DNA from: Janibacter indicus
Lineage (GTDB): Bacteria; Actinomycetota; Actinomycetes; Actinomycetales; Dermatophilaceae
NCBI RefSeq assembly: GCF_900176385.1
Contig: NZ_FWXN01000008.1
Coordinates: forward strand, 62,001 to 126,000
Length of the DNA: 64,000 bases
Direction: 5' to 3'
Shown here: positions 52,748 through 61,000 of the stretch, piece after piece
How positions within the stretch are numbered: position 1 is the first letter of the stretch
Layout of the letters: the number at the start of each line of letters is the position of its first letter
The notes under the pieces: model-generated
Told to the model about the DNA's origin: nothing
The model's input: only the letters and a program-made list of their open reading frames with translations
The model's database searches: none
Made by a program: the position numbers and the translations under genes

Positions 52748-53419
52748 GTGACGTCAGCCATCCTGATGAGCGCAGTAACACACCAGTTCGGCAAGCGTTC
52801 GACCCCGCTCTTCGAGGGCCTCGACCTCGACGTCGCCACCCATGAGTCGGTAGCAGTCATGGGAGAGAGCGGCAGCGGCAAGTCGACTCTGCTGAGTCTG
52901 GTCCTGGGCCTCTTCGCGCCAACGCACGGGCAGGTGTCCGTCCTCGGAACCGACTGGGCCGAGCTCAGTAGCCGGCAGCGCGCCGCTCACCGCTCGGCCC
53001 ACCTGGGGGTCGTGTTCCAGTTCGGTGAACTGATCGACGACCTGACTCCCCTGGAAAATGTTCTCCTCCCCAGCGTGTGGGCAGGGACAGATCCCACGGA
53101 CGCTCGCACTCGTGGCGAGGAGCTCTTGGAGCGGCTCCAGGTCCGCACCGGGGCGCAGTCGACAGCCGTCGTCTCCGGCGGTGAGCGGCAACGCATCGCC
53201 GTCGCGCGCGCACTGATCAATTCACCGCAGTTGGTGGTGGCCGACGAGCCCACCGGGTCCCTCGATGAGCGCAACGCCGAGGTGATGAGCGACCTACTCT
53301 TCGACCTCCCTGCCTCGCAGGGGTGCGCCCTCCTCGTCGTCACCCACTCGCGCGCGGTCGCCGAGAGAGCAGATCGGGTGCTGACCCTGTCCACCGCGGC
53401 GACCGAGGGCGAGCGGTGA
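52748..53419 (+). CDS. ABC transporter ATP-binding protein of the bacteriocin-like locus
   Basis: A 223-residue ATPase of the LolD/MacB type: Walker A GESGSGKSTLLSL, Q-loop VVFQFGELIDDLTPLENVLLP, signature VSGGERQRIAVARAL, Walker B LVVADEPTGSLDE and switch His in VVTHSR. It pairs with the permease whose start it overlaps (GTGA). GTG 52748 has GAGGAG correctly spaced. The 71-bp gap to the four-cysteine gene contains no terminator stem, only a G/C-rich GGGGGGCAC/GGGCCCCCC stretch, so all three may be co-transcribed. Confidence 0.9.
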   Translation: MTSAILMSAVTHQFGKRSTPLFEGLDLDVATHESVAVMGESGSGKSTLLSLVLGLFAPTHGQVSVLGTDWAELSSRQRAAHRSAHLGVVFQFGELIDDLTPLENVLLPSVWAGTDPTDARTRGEELLERLQVRTGAQSTAVVSGGERQRIAVARALINSPQLVVADEPTGSLDERNAEVMSDLLFDLPASQGCALLVVTHSRAVAERADRVLTLSTAATEGER

Positions 53420-55551
53420 CGAAACCCGGCGGTCATGGGGCACTCTCCCGGTGGCGAGCCGAGTTCTGGCGGGCCCTGGCGGCGGGCGGTGCCCTCGCCG
53501 CTGCGTTGGCGCTGGTGGCCACGACCTACGGGATGTACGAGGTGCGGGCAGCAGGCGATGCGCGTCGGGCTCCGCAATACGCCGCCACCTTCGAATCGGG
53601 GACGACGGGTATCACCACGGACTTCGCGGAGCTTCCCGGAGTCGGCCAGTTCAGCGTGGTCTATCTGCAAGCTCGCGGAGACGAGGCGCCGATGCCCCCC
53701 GGTCTCGAGCGTGACCTCGCACCCGGAGAGGTCGCGCTGTCCCCGGCCCTCGTGGCCTACGCCGAGCGGCATCCCGACGAACACATCGATCAGCGCTACG
53801 GCAAGGTCGTGTCGACCATCGCCCCCGACGGGCTGTCGGCTCCCGACGAGCACCTCGTCTACGCGGCTCCTGCAACCCCCGCGAAGCCCACCCAGGTCGT
53901 CTCGGCCTTTGGGGCCAACCCTGGATTCAGTCCGTGGCAGGTCGGCAATGGATCGGCCATCTTCGGTGAGTCCATGCAGATCTTCGGGCTCGCGTACCCG
54001 CTCCTCGGGGTCATCATCCTGATCCTCCTGCCCGCCCTGCTGCTGGTCACGGCGGCAGCACACTCCGGCGTCCGTCCCCGGCAACGGCATGACCTGATCC
54101 TGACGGCCCTCGGATCGCCCCCCGGTTTTCGGCGGAGGACGCGTCTCGCGGGCGGCCTCCCGGGCGCGATCACCGGCGCCGCGCTCGGGGCTGCGCTGGT
54201 CAGCATCTGGGTGGCCAGCTCACCACGGGTCCCCATCGTCGGATCGCAGCTCGCATCGGGGGCTCTCCCCACGACCCGCACCGTGGGCATCGCCATCACG
54301 GCCGCGGCGGTCACCACCATCGTGTGGGCCCTCATGGGTCGATCGCGGATGCAGGGCAACCGCCCGACGGTACGCAGCCTGCGGCTGCCATCGTGGCTGG
54401 TCCTCCTCGGCCCTCTCCTCCTGTGGGCCTCTTATGCCATCACCCAGCAGGTCCGCGACAACGCCACGGCCTTCGCCATCCTGACGTGGTTCTTCGCCCT
54501 GCTCTGCGTCCCTGCCGTGGCGATCAGCGCGGCGGCGGCCACAACGGGGATCGGATCTGCCCTGCGTCGATGGGCGTTGCGGCGCGGCAACCCCTCTGGC
54601 ATCGTCGCCGGGGCGTGGTTGAGCAACGGCGGACGGCGCGCCTTCGTCCTCGCACTGGTGGTCCTCGGAATCAGCACGGTTGCCTTCCAGGCAGCTCAAA
54701 ACTCTCTCGTGCTCACCGAACCCGGCGCCGAGGGCCGTCGCATCGCCCAGACGGTCGGCCCCGGGGTGGCGCAAGTTGAGCTGTACCGCGGCCAGCCGAC
54801 CGCCGAATGGCACGATCACCTGCCGAGTACCTACGGTGTCATCGCCGTGCGCGACGATGTGCTGGTCGGCGAGTGCGCGCTCCTCAATGCGGTGGACCTG
54901 CCGTGCGACGAGCCGATCTCGCCCGGGGAACTGACTCCGAGAGCGCGTGCCCTCACCTCCACCCTCGTGTTGCCGGACGGCGCAACAACGCGAGCCTCCT
55001 CCGCTCCCGTGGCACAAGACGCAGGTACCTATCTCGTCGTCGCACGGGATGGGGGCACGGTGCGGCTCAGCGAGCTCGCGGTGGCGTCCAACGCGGCGGA
55101 TGGAGGCTTGGCCAAGGTTGGCCGTCCCGGTGACGACTGGGGCTCCGGCGAGGGCTACGTCATCCAGGCGCGATGGATCGTGCCGATGACGGTCCTTGGA
55201 CTCGGCATCGCGCTTGCCGCCTTGGTGCTCAGCAGCCTGGGGGCAGCCCGAGATCTGGCCAGCCAGATGGCAGGAGCGCTTGCCCTCTTTGCGCCACGTC
55301 GGCGCGGGGTGCTCGCGATCACGACGATCGCGGCGGGCCTCCCCTTCGTCATGTCCGGGGTTGCCGCAGGCTACGCGGGCCGGACCCAGGCGATCCCCAC
55401 CCTGCGCAAGATCGACGTCCCCGGCGCACTCGACCCGCTGACCTATGTCATCGTCGGAGGCGCCTGCGTCGCAGCGCTGTGCTCGATCGCCCTCTCGACC
55501 CGGCTCATCGTCCTGGCCGCTTCGACCTGGCGCCCCGGACGAGAGCGGTGA
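53416..55551 (+). CDS. FtsX-like ABC permease of the bacteriocin-like locus
   Basis: A 711-residue membrane protein with an N-terminal anchor (ALAAALALVATTYGMYEV), an external domain to about residue 195, a first bundle of helices (AYPLLGVIILILLPALLLV and onward), a second external domain (about 430-570) and a C-terminal FtsX-like three-helix part (IVPMTVLGLGIALAALVLSS, ITTIAAGLPFVMSGVAAGYA, YVIVGGACVAALCSIALST). This two-bundle form resembles bacteriocin-associated integral membrane proteins thought to give immunity or export. No substrate can be read. Its stop is 4 nt from the convergent MBL gene's stop. Confidence 0.85.
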   Translation: MTKPGGHGALSRWRAEFWRALAAGGALAAALALVATTYGMYEVRAAGDARRAPQYAATFESGTTGITTDFAELPGVGQFSVVYLQARGDEAPMPPGLERDLAPGEVALSPALVAYAERHPDEHIDQRYGKVVSTIAPDGLSAPDEHLVYAAPATPAKPTQVVSAFGANPGFSPWQVGNGSAIFGESMQIFGLAYPLLGVIILILLPALLLVTAAAHSGVRPRQRHDLILTALGSPPGFRRRTRLAGGLPGAITGAALGAALVSIWVASSPRVPIVGSQLASGALPTTRTVGIAITAAAVTTIVWALMGRSRMQGNRPTVRSLRLPSWLVLLGPLLLWASYAITQQVRDNATAFAILTWFFALLCVPAVAISAAAATTGIGSALRRWALRRGNPSGIVAGAWLSNGGRRAFVLALVVLGISTVAFQAAQNSLVLTEPGAEGRRIAQTVGPGVAQVELYRGQPTAEWHDHLPSTYGVIAVRDDVLVGECALLNAVDLPCDEPISPGELTPRARALTSTLVLPDGATTRASSAPVAQDAGTYLVVARDGGTVRLSELAVASNAADGGLAKVGRPGDDWGSGEGYVIQARWIVPMTVLGLGIALAALVLSSLGAARDLASQMAGALALFAPRRRGVLAITTIAAGLPFVMSGVAAGYAGRTQAIPTLRKIDVPGALDPLTYVIVGGACVAALCSIALSTRLIVLAASTWRPGRER

Positions 55552-55554
55552 GGG

Positions 55555-56184
55555 TCACTCCCCCCGGTCGAGCCACTCCTGCACGTGCGGGGCTTCCGCG
55601 CCGATGCTCGTGTCGTCCCCGTGCCCGGTGTGCACGACCGTCTCCGAAGGGAGGGTCAACAGCTTGTCGCGGATCGACTCCACGATCGTCGGGAAGTCGG
55701 AGTACGAGCGACCCGTCGCGCCGGGCCCACCCTGGAAGAGGGTGTCCCCGGAGAAGAGGGCCCAGAGCTCGGGGGCGTGCAGGCAGCAGGCGCCCGGCGC
55801 GTGACCGGGCGTGTGCAGCACCGTCAGGTCGGTGCCGGCCACGGTGATGACCTGGCCGTTCGCCAGCGCACCGTCGGGCGCCCGGTCCGGGTAGGTCATC
55901 CGCCACAACGGCGCCTCGTCGGGGTGCACCAGGATCGGCGCGCCCGTCGCCTCGGCGACCTGCGCCGCGGCGTTGACGTGGTCGTTGTGCGCGTGGGTGC
56001 ACACGATCGCCGTGACGGTCCGCTCGCCGATCGCCTCGAGGATCGGTCCGGCCTCGTGGCCTGCGTCGATGACGAGCACCTCGTTGTCGTCCCCGACGAG
56101 CCAGACGTTGTTGTCGACCTCCCACGAGCCCCCGTCGAGCTCGAAGTTGCCCGACGTGACGACCCGCTCGACCCGCGCGGTCAC
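55555..56184 (-). CDS. MBL-fold hydrolase coupled to mycothiol-dependent formaldehyde dehydrogenase
   Basis: A 209-residue metallo-beta-lactamase-fold protein with the metal motif [11 protein letters not shown], the later ligand His in [14 protein letters not shown], Asp in ALFSGDTLF and His in VHTGHGDD. Its position behind mscR, with a GTGA start overlap, is conserved with mycobacterial Rv2260 behind Rv2259. It is likely to hydrolyse a mycothiol thioester such as S-formylmycothiol, completing formaldehyde oxidation; this is inferred from context. Confidence 0.9.
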   Translation of the reverse strand: MTARVERVVTSGNFELDGGSWEVDNNVWLVGDDNEVLVIDAGHEAGPILEAIGERTVTAIVCTHAHNDHVNAAAQVAEATGAPILVHPDEAPLWRMTYPDRAPDGALANGQVITVAGTDLTVLHTPGHAPGACCLHAPELWALFSGDTLFQGGPGATGRSYSDFPTIVESIRDKLLTLPSETVVHTGHGDDTSIGAEAPHVQEWLDRGE

Positions 56185-57269
56185 AGGACCACCACCGAGC
56201 GCAGCACGTCACCGGAGTGCATCTTGTCGAAGGCCGACTCGATGTCGCCCAGACCGATCCGCTCGGTGACGAAGGCGTCGAGGTCGAAGCGCCCCTGGCG
56301 GTAGAGGTCGACGAGCATCGGGAAGTCGCGGCTCGGCAGGCAGTCGCCGTACCAGCTCGACTTGAGGGCACCACCTCGGCCGAAGATCTCGATCATGGGG
56401 AGGGTGACCTCCTTGTCCGGGGCCGGGACCCCGACGAGGACGACCCGACCGGCCAGGTCGCGCGCGTAGAAGGCCTGCTCGTAGGTCTGCGGCAGGCCGA
56501 CCGCGTCGACGACGACATCGGCACCGAAACCGCCCGTCAGCTCACGGACCCGCTCGACGGTGTCCTCGGTGCTCGCATCCACGGTGTGCGTGGCACCGAA
56601 GCCCTTGGCGATCTCCAACTTCCGCGGATCCATGTCCACCGCGATGATCGTCGTCGCACCCGCAACCTTCGCGCCCGCGATCGCCGCATCACCGACACCA
56701 CCGCACCCGATGACCGCAATCGACTCACCACGAGTGACCTCACCGGTGTTGACCGCGGCACCGAAGCCGGCCATCACACCGCAGCCCAGCAGGCCCACGG
56801 CCGCCGCGTCGGCGTCCCCGTCGACCTTGGTGCACTGCCCCGCAGCGACGAGGGTCTTCTCGGCGAAGGCGCCGATACCCAGCGCGGGGGTCAGCTCCTC
56901 GCCGGTCTCGGCGATGGTCATCTTCTGGGTCGCGTTGTGCGTGTCGAAGCAGTACTGCGGCTTGCCCTTGCGGCACGCGCGGCACTGACCGCACACCGCT
57001 CGCCAGTTGAGGATGACGAAATCACCGGGCGCCACCTCGGTGACCCCCTCGCCAACAGCCTCGACGACACCCGCGGCCTCGTGGCCGAGAAGGAAGGGGA
57101 ACTCGTCGTTGATCCCACCCTCGCGGTAGTGCAGGTCGGTGTGGCACACCCCGCACGACTGGACCTTGACCACGGCCTCACCCGGGCCCGGGTCGGGCAC
57201 GACGATGTCGACGAGCTCGACATCGGCTCCCTTCGAACGAGCGATGACTGCCTTGACGGTCTGCGGCAC
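56181..57269 (-). CDS. mscR: S-(hydroxymethyl)mycothiol dehydrogenase
   Basis: A 362-residue zinc alcohol dehydrogenase of the mycothiol-dependent formaldehyde dehydrogenase type. The catalytic zinc site is [14 protein letters not shown] with [12 protein letters not shown]; the structural zinc site is [15 protein letters not shown]; the NAD site is [14 protein letters not shown]. It oxidises the formaldehyde-mycothiol adduct. Mycothiol dependence itself supports an actinobacterial host. GTG 57269 has AAGGAG upstream. Confidence 0.93.
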   Translation of the reverse strand: MPQTVKAVIARSKGADVELVDIVVPDPGPGEAVVKVQSCGVCHTDLHYREGGINDEFPFLLGHEAAGVVEAVGEGVTEVAPGDFVILNWRAVCGQCRACRKGKPQYCFDTHNATQKMTIAETGEELTPALGIGAFAEKTLVAAGQCTKVDGDADAAAVGLLGCGVMAGFGAAVNTGEVTRGESIAVIGCGGVGDAAIAGAKVAGATTIIAVDMDPRKLEIAKGFGATHTVDASTEDTVERVRELTGGFGADVVVDAVGLPQTYEQAFYARDLAGRVVLVGVPAPDKEVTLPMIEIFGRGGALKSSWYGDCLPSRDFPMLVDLYRQGRFDLDAFVTERIGLGDIESAFDKMHSGDVLRSVVVL

Positions 57270-57350
57270 GGTGCAACTCCTTCGCTTGGCGGAGACCGGT
57301 GGCCCGGCTCTCACGCCCCTATCTTGGCCCATCACGTGACGACCGCGACA

Positions 57351-57356
57351 TAGGGT
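57351..57356 (+). promoter_or_regulatory. Candidate -10 box (leaderless) of the small membrane protein gene
   Basis: TAGGGT, 6 nt before ATG 57363. Confidence 0.45.
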
Positions 57357-57362
57357 CGGCCC

Positions 57363-57515
57363 ATGGGACTCGACGTCGCCTTCCGTCACCTGATCACGCA
57401 GGTGGGATGGGCCGCTCCGTTGGCCGTCGCGGCACTCGTCATCGACGGCGTCGCCGCGCTCCTCGCCGCCGGCGCCGTCTCGGGCGGCCGCGGCACGCAG
57501 GGCAGGTCGCGATGA
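57363..57515 (+). CDS. Small hydrophobic protein (50 residues)
   Basis: The frame [18 protein letters not shown] continues into one likely membrane segment ([20 protein letters not shown]) and a basic tail ([10 protein letters not shown]). It is supported by a TAGGGT box 6 nt before the ATG and by an ATGA overlap with the amidotransferase gene, which would otherwise lack a translation start signal. No family is recognised; it may be a microprotein or a translated leader. Confidence 0.6.
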   Translation: MGLDVAFRHLITQVGWAAPLAVAALVIDGVAALLAAGAVSGGRGTQGRSR

Positions 57516-58210
57516 GCCTGCTCGTCGTCCAGCACCAGACGACCTGCCCGCCCGGCCGGGTCGGGACATGGCTGCGCGACGCCGGGGTCGACCTCGACGT
57601 GCGTCGGCCCTACGCCGGCGAGGCGCTGCCCACCGACCTGTCGGGCCACGACGGCCTGCTCGTGCTCGGCGGCCAGATGGGCTGCCGCGACGACGAGGTG
57701 GCCCCGTGGCTGCCGGCCGTGCGTGACCTCATCAGCACCGCGGCGAAGGGGGGCACGCCCACCCTGGGCATCTGCCTCGGGCACCAGCTCGCGGCCGTCG
57801 CGCTCGGCGGCGAGGTCGGGCGCAACCCCGGTGGCCGGACCGTCGGCGTGCTCACCGTCGACGAGACCCCGCAGCTCGCCACCGACGCGGTCCTCGCCGG
57901 CGCGGCCGGCGCGCCGGTGCCGCAGTGGAACGACGACATCGTCACCCGGCTGCCCGAGGGCGGGGTCGCCCTCGCCGACAACGAGCGCGGCGACCTGCTG
58001 CTCGCCCGGCTGGCCCCGACGGTCTGGGGCGTGCAGGGCCACCCCGAGGCCGACCTCGTCATCGTCACCGCGTGGGCGGTCTCGGACTCGGGGACCCCGG
58101 GCGTCGAGGGCATCGACCTGCCCGCGGCACTGGCCGCCGTCCGTGATGCGCAGCCGGCCATCGAGGCCGCCTGGCGCCCGGTGACCGAGGCCTTCGCCGC
58201 GCGCCTATGA
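57512..58210 (+). CDS. Class I glutamine amidotransferase-like protein
   Basis: A 232-residue protein with the class I amidotransferase triad: Cys in [16 protein letters not shown], and His and Glu in [11 protein letters not shown]. It is a stand-alone domain of the GMP-synthase-like (GATase1) type, without an attached synthase, so its partner or substrate is unknown. ATG 57512 overlaps the small upstream gene. Its last 6 nt overlap the end of convergent ispF. Confidence 0.9.
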   Translation: MSLLVVQHQTTCPPGRVGTWLRDAGVDLDVRRPYAGEALPTDLSGHDGLLVLGGQMGCRDDEVAPWLPAVRDLISTAAKGGTPTLGICLGHQLAAVALGGEVGRNPGGRTVGVLTVDETPQLATDAVLAGAAGAPVPQWNDDIVTRLPEGGVALADNERGDLLLARLAPTVWGVQGHPEADLVIVTAWAVSDSGTPGVEGIDLPAALAAVRDAQPAIEAAWRPVTEAFAARL

Positions 58211-58717
58211 CTCCTGGGCGACCGCGACGACGAGGGCGGTGGCCACGGCCGCGGCGCCCTCTCCCCGGCCGGTGAGCCCGAGCCCGTCGGTCGTCGTGCC
58301 GCTCAGGCTGACCGGTGCACCACAGGCCGCGGACATCACCTGCTGGGCCTCGTCACGTCGGGTGCCGATCTTCGGCCGGTTGCCGATGACCTGGACGGCG
58401 ATGTTGCCGATCTCGAAGCCCGCCTCGCGCACGAGACGGGCGGCCTCGGCGAGCAGCCTTGTGCCGGAGGCTCCCTCGAACTCCGGGCGACCGGTGCCGA
58501 AGTGCTGGCCGAGGTCACCGATGCCCGCCGCGGCGAAGAGCGCATCGCACGCCGCGTGGCAGGCGACGTCGGCGTCGGAGTGCCCCTCGAGCCCGACCTC
58601 ACCCGGCCACAGCAGCCCGCCGACCCACAGCTCACGCCCGGAGTCGGGCGCGGCGAAGGCGTGGACGTCGACACCGATCCCGGTGCGCGGCAGCCCGGTC
58701 AGCTCGTGTGCGCTCAT
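58205..58717 (-). CDS. ispF: 2-C-methyl-D-erythritol 2,4-cyclodiphosphate synthase
   Basis: A 170-residue MEP-pathway enzyme cyclising CDP-methylerythritol 2-phosphate. It has the metal site [10 protein letters not shown] and [41 protein letters not shown] and the terminal [17 protein letters not shown]. It is a homotrimer in the cytoplasm. It normally sits directly behind ispD; here about 340 bp with a foreign gene fragment separate them. Confidence 0.95.
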   Translation of the reverse strand: MSAHELTGLPRTGIGVDVHAFAAPDSGRELWVGGLLWPGEVGLEGHSDADVACHAACDALFAAAGIGDLGQHFGTGRPEFEGASGTRLLAEAARLVREAGFEIGNIAVQVIGNRPKIGTRRDEAQQVMSAACGAPVSLSGTTTDGLGLTGRGEGAAAVATALVVAVAQES

Positions 58718-58785
58718 GGCGACAGTCTCGCAGCCGGGATCAACCACGGCCGTACCTGCGTTGGACGCAGCGTGACCCCCTTCGA

Positions 58786-59037
58786 CTGTGGGCGACCGGC
58801 TTCCGCCCCGCCGTGCGACACCTCGCGCCGCTGGGTCTGCGCAGCCCGGAGGGCGGCATCGCGCTGCTGCCGGGATCGCGCGACGTGCAGACCTCGGTGA
58901 CGGCCGCGGCGGACCCGCGGGTGCAACTCGTCGGTTACGGGCCGTCGGCGAGCACGATCGGCGGCAACCGCGCCGGACGCGCTGCGGCCCTGGCCGTGCG
59001 CGCCCACCTGGCCGGCACCGGCCCTGCATTGCCGTAG
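58786..59037 (+). pseudogene. C-terminal fragment of an FAD/NAD(P)-binding oxidoreductase
   Basis: About 83 codons read [20 protein letters not shown], then [17 protein letters not shown] and [20 protein letters not shown]. This is the last portion of a flavoprotein monooxygenase-like or pyridine nucleotide-disulfide oxidoreductase: the conserved W-x-TGFRP strand and the GYGPSAST-x-GANRAGR FAD motif. Everything N-terminal is missing; upstream is the ispF promoter region. The stop codon lies in the loop of the second GCATTGCC hairpin. It is a remnant on the opposite strand to ispD and ispF. Confidence 0.7.
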
Positions 59038-59047
59038 GGCAATGCAG
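59024..59047. repeat. GCATTGCC hairpin, copy 2
   Basis: CTGCATTGCC and GGCAATGCAG form a perfect 10-bp stem with loop GTAG, the exact reverse complement of the 20-bp core at 25444-25463. It lies at the 3' end of the oxidoreductase remnant and 12 bp from the ispD stop. Confidence 0.7.
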
Positions 59048-59058
59048 ACTCGATGGCG

Positions 59059-59727
59059 TCAGTGGTCGGAGAGAAGCCGCTCAGCGCGCGCCAGGTCGTC
59101 GACGGTCGTGATCTTCAGCCCGAGAGGGTCGCCCTCGACGACGATCACGTCGTGGCCGAGCGCCTCGACGAGGGCGGCGTCGTCGGTCGCCGCGGCGCCG
59201 GAGGCGTGGGCAGCGGTGAGCACCGCCCGGTCGAACCCCTGCGGGGTCTGCACCGCGCGCAGCGAATCGCGCAGCGGGGTCGCGGTGATGACCCCGCCGG
59301 CATCGACGACCTTGATCGTGTCGACCACGGGCACCCCGGGGATCGCCCCGGTAGCACCGGCGGCCACGGCGGCCAGCACCCGCTCGAAGACGACGACCGG
59401 GGTCAGGCAGCGCGCCGCATCATGGACGAGGACGACGGAGACGGCATCGCTGAGCGCCCCCAGACCGGCCGCGACCGAGTCGGTGCGCTCGGCACCACCG
59501 GCGACGACCGTGACGTCGACACCCTCGGGGCGAAGGGGGTCGACGAGCCCGGTCGCCTCGGCCACCAGGTCCTCGGGCACGACGACGACGAGCTCGTCGA
59601 CGGCGGCCTCGAGCACTCCGGCCACCGCCCGCTCGAGGATCGTCGTGCCGACGACCTCGACGAAGGCCTTGGGCCGCTCGGCCCCGAGCCGGGTCCCCGA
59701 CCCGGCGGCCACCACGACGACGCCCAC
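59059..59727 (-). CDS. ispD: 2-C-methyl-D-erythritol 4-phosphate cytidylyltransferase
   Basis: A 222-residue MEP-pathway enzyme using CTP. The nucleotide site [20 protein letters not shown] is at the very N-terminus; [21 protein letters not shown] and [14 protein letters not shown] follow. The only usual start codon near the family's N-terminus is GTG 59727, inside a strong hairpin and 45 nt after the carD stop with no Shine-Dalgarno; a non-standard CTG further upstream cannot be excluded. It is presumably co-transcribed with carD. Confidence 0.9.
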   Translation of the reverse strand: MGVVVVAAGSGTRLGAERPKAFVEVVGTTILERAVAGVLEAAVDELVVVVPEDLVAEATGLVDPLRPEGVDVTVVAGGAERTDSVAAGLGALSDAVSVVLVHDAARCLTPVVVFERVLAAVAAGATGAIPGVPVVDTIKVVDAGGVITATPLRDSLRAVQTPQGFDRAVLTAAHASGAAATDDAALVEALGHDVIVVEGDPLGLKITTVDDLARAERLLSDH

Positions 59728-59749
59728 ACCGCGATCGGTGTGGGCGTCG
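59718..59749 (-). promoter_or_regulatory. Hairpin over the ispD start codon
   Basis: A perfect 13-bp stem (59718-59730 with 59737-59749) and a 6-nt loop; the start GTG (59727-59725) is within the stem. It could dampen ispD translation or partly terminate carD transcripts. Confidence 0.55.
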
Positions 59750-59771
59750 GACTGCGTCAGCAGCGAGTCGT

Positions 59772-60254
59772 TCAGGACGCGAGGACCTCGTCGAGGATGA
59801 CCTCGGCCTTGTCCTCGTCCGTCTTCTCCGCGAGCGCGAGCTCGGAGACGAGGATCTGGCGGGCCTTGGCCAGCATGCGCTTCTCGCCGGCCGAGAGGCC
59901 GCGGTCCTTTTCGCGGCGCCACAGGTCGCGCACGACCTCGGCCACCTTGATGACGTCACCGGAGGCCAGCTTTTCGAGGTTGGCCTTGTAGCGGCGCGAC
60001 CAGTTGGTCGGCTCCTCCGCGTGCGGGGTGCGCAGCACCTCGAAGACGCGGTCCAGACCCTCCTTGCCCACGACGTCGCGGACACCCACGAGGTCGCAGT
60101 TCTCTGCGGGCACCTCGATGGTCAGGTCACCCTGGGCCACCTTGAGCTTGAGGTACTGCTTGTCCTCGCCCTTGATCTTTCGAATCTTGATCTCTTCGAT
60201 CAGAGCAGCCCCGTGGTGGGGGTACACGACCGTCTCGCCGACCTTGAAAACCAT
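59772..60254 (-). CDS. carD: CarD family RNA polymerase-binding regulator
   Basis: A 160-residue regulator with the N-terminal RNA-polymerase-interaction domain ([20 protein letters not shown]) and the C-terminal helical DNA-binding domain with the conserved Trp ([36 protein letters not shown]). It stabilises the open promoter complex, notably at rRNA promoters, and is essential in mycobacteria. carD-ispD-ispF order matches Mycobacterium. AAAGGGGAAATCTCC precedes the ATG. Confidence 0.96.
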   Translation of the reverse strand: MVFKVGETVVYPHHGAALIEEIKIRKIKGEDKQYLKLKVAQGDLTIEVPAENCDLVGVRDVVGKEGLDRVFEVLRTPHAEEPTNWSRRYKANLEKLASGDVIKVAEVVRDLWRREKDRGLSAGEKRMLAKARQILVSELALAEKTDEDKAEVILDEVLAS

Positions 60255-60395
60255 GTGGAGATTTCCCCTTTCGCGACCTCCAGATTATCACGGCGTGTCG
60301 TACGTCGCACAGTCCTCCACCCCGCCACAATGCCCTCTCGCGCGCGCGTGGAGAGTACGAGCGTGGCCCGGCGCATCCCACGCGCACGCCCCCGC

Positions 60396-60401
60396 TAGGC
60401 T
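60396..60401 (+). promoter_or_regulatory. Candidate -10 box (leaderless) of the lipoprotein gene
   Basis: TAGGCT, 7 nt before GTG 60409. Confidence 0.45.
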
Positions 60402-60408
60402 GTCGCCC

Positions 60409-60924
60409 GTGAAGCGCCATCTCCTCACCCGCACCCCCGCCGTGGCCCTGGCGGCCCTGCTCGCCGCCGGCACCGCAGGCTGCTCGGTCAACTCCCCCTT
60501 CCAGACCTCCAAGACGCAGTCGATCTCCGACGGTGTCGCGGTCGAGCTGGACGACGTCCACGTCAACAACCTCGCGCTCGTCAGCGGCGAGGCCGGCGGT
60601 GACGCGACGGTCACCGGCGTCGTCGAGAACACCTCGGGCGAGGACCTGACCTTCACCCTCAGCGCCGGTGACGCCAAGGTCGAGGCCGAGGTCCCGGCCC
60701 ACCGCCTGGTCAACCTCAGCGACGACGACAAGCTGACGCTCGAGGGCCTCGAGGCCGGCCCGGGCGACATGACCGAGGTCGAGATCAGCACCGGCGGGTC
60801 GACCACCCCGGTGAGCGTCCCGGTGCTCGACCCCGCGGGCTACTACGAGGACGACGCCCCCGAGGGCTGGACCCCCACCCCGACCGAGACCCACGAGGAG
60901 TCGGAGGAGTCCGGCGGCCACTGA
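60409..60924 (+). CDS. Probable lipoprotein of unknown function
   Basis: A 171-residue exported protein. The signal (VKRHLLTRTPAVALAALLAA) ends in TAGC, an acceptable lipobox. The mature part is beta-rich and acidic, of the copper-chaperone or DUF461-like sort in outline (DVHVNNLALVSGEAG, VTGVVENTSGEDLTFTLS), with an Asp/Glu/Thr-rich tail. In actinobacteria similar small lipoproteins stand next to carD or the phosphate regulators. I see no motif assigning a function. The mRNA is probably leaderless, and a perfect terminator follows. Confidence 0.82.
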   Translation: MKRHLLTRTPAVALAALLAAGTAGCSVNSPFQTSKTQSISDGVAVELDDVHVNNLALVSGEAGGDATVTGVVENTSGEDLTFTLSAGDAKVEAEVPAHRLVNLSDDDKLTLEGLEAGPGDMTEVEISTGGSTTPVSVPVLDPAGYYEDDAPEGWTPTPTETHEESEESGGH

Positions 60925-60943
60925 GGCCCCACCCCGACCACGA

Positions 60944-60980
60944 CGTGAGGCCGGCACCCCGAGCGGGTGCCGGCCTCACG
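60944..60980. terminator. Bidirectional terminator
   Basis: A perfect 16-bp stem (60944-60959 with 60965-60980) and loop CGAGC between the convergent lipoprotein and regX3 genes. Confidence 0.88.
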
Positions 60981-61000
60981 CGTGTCCGGGCGAAGGGAGG

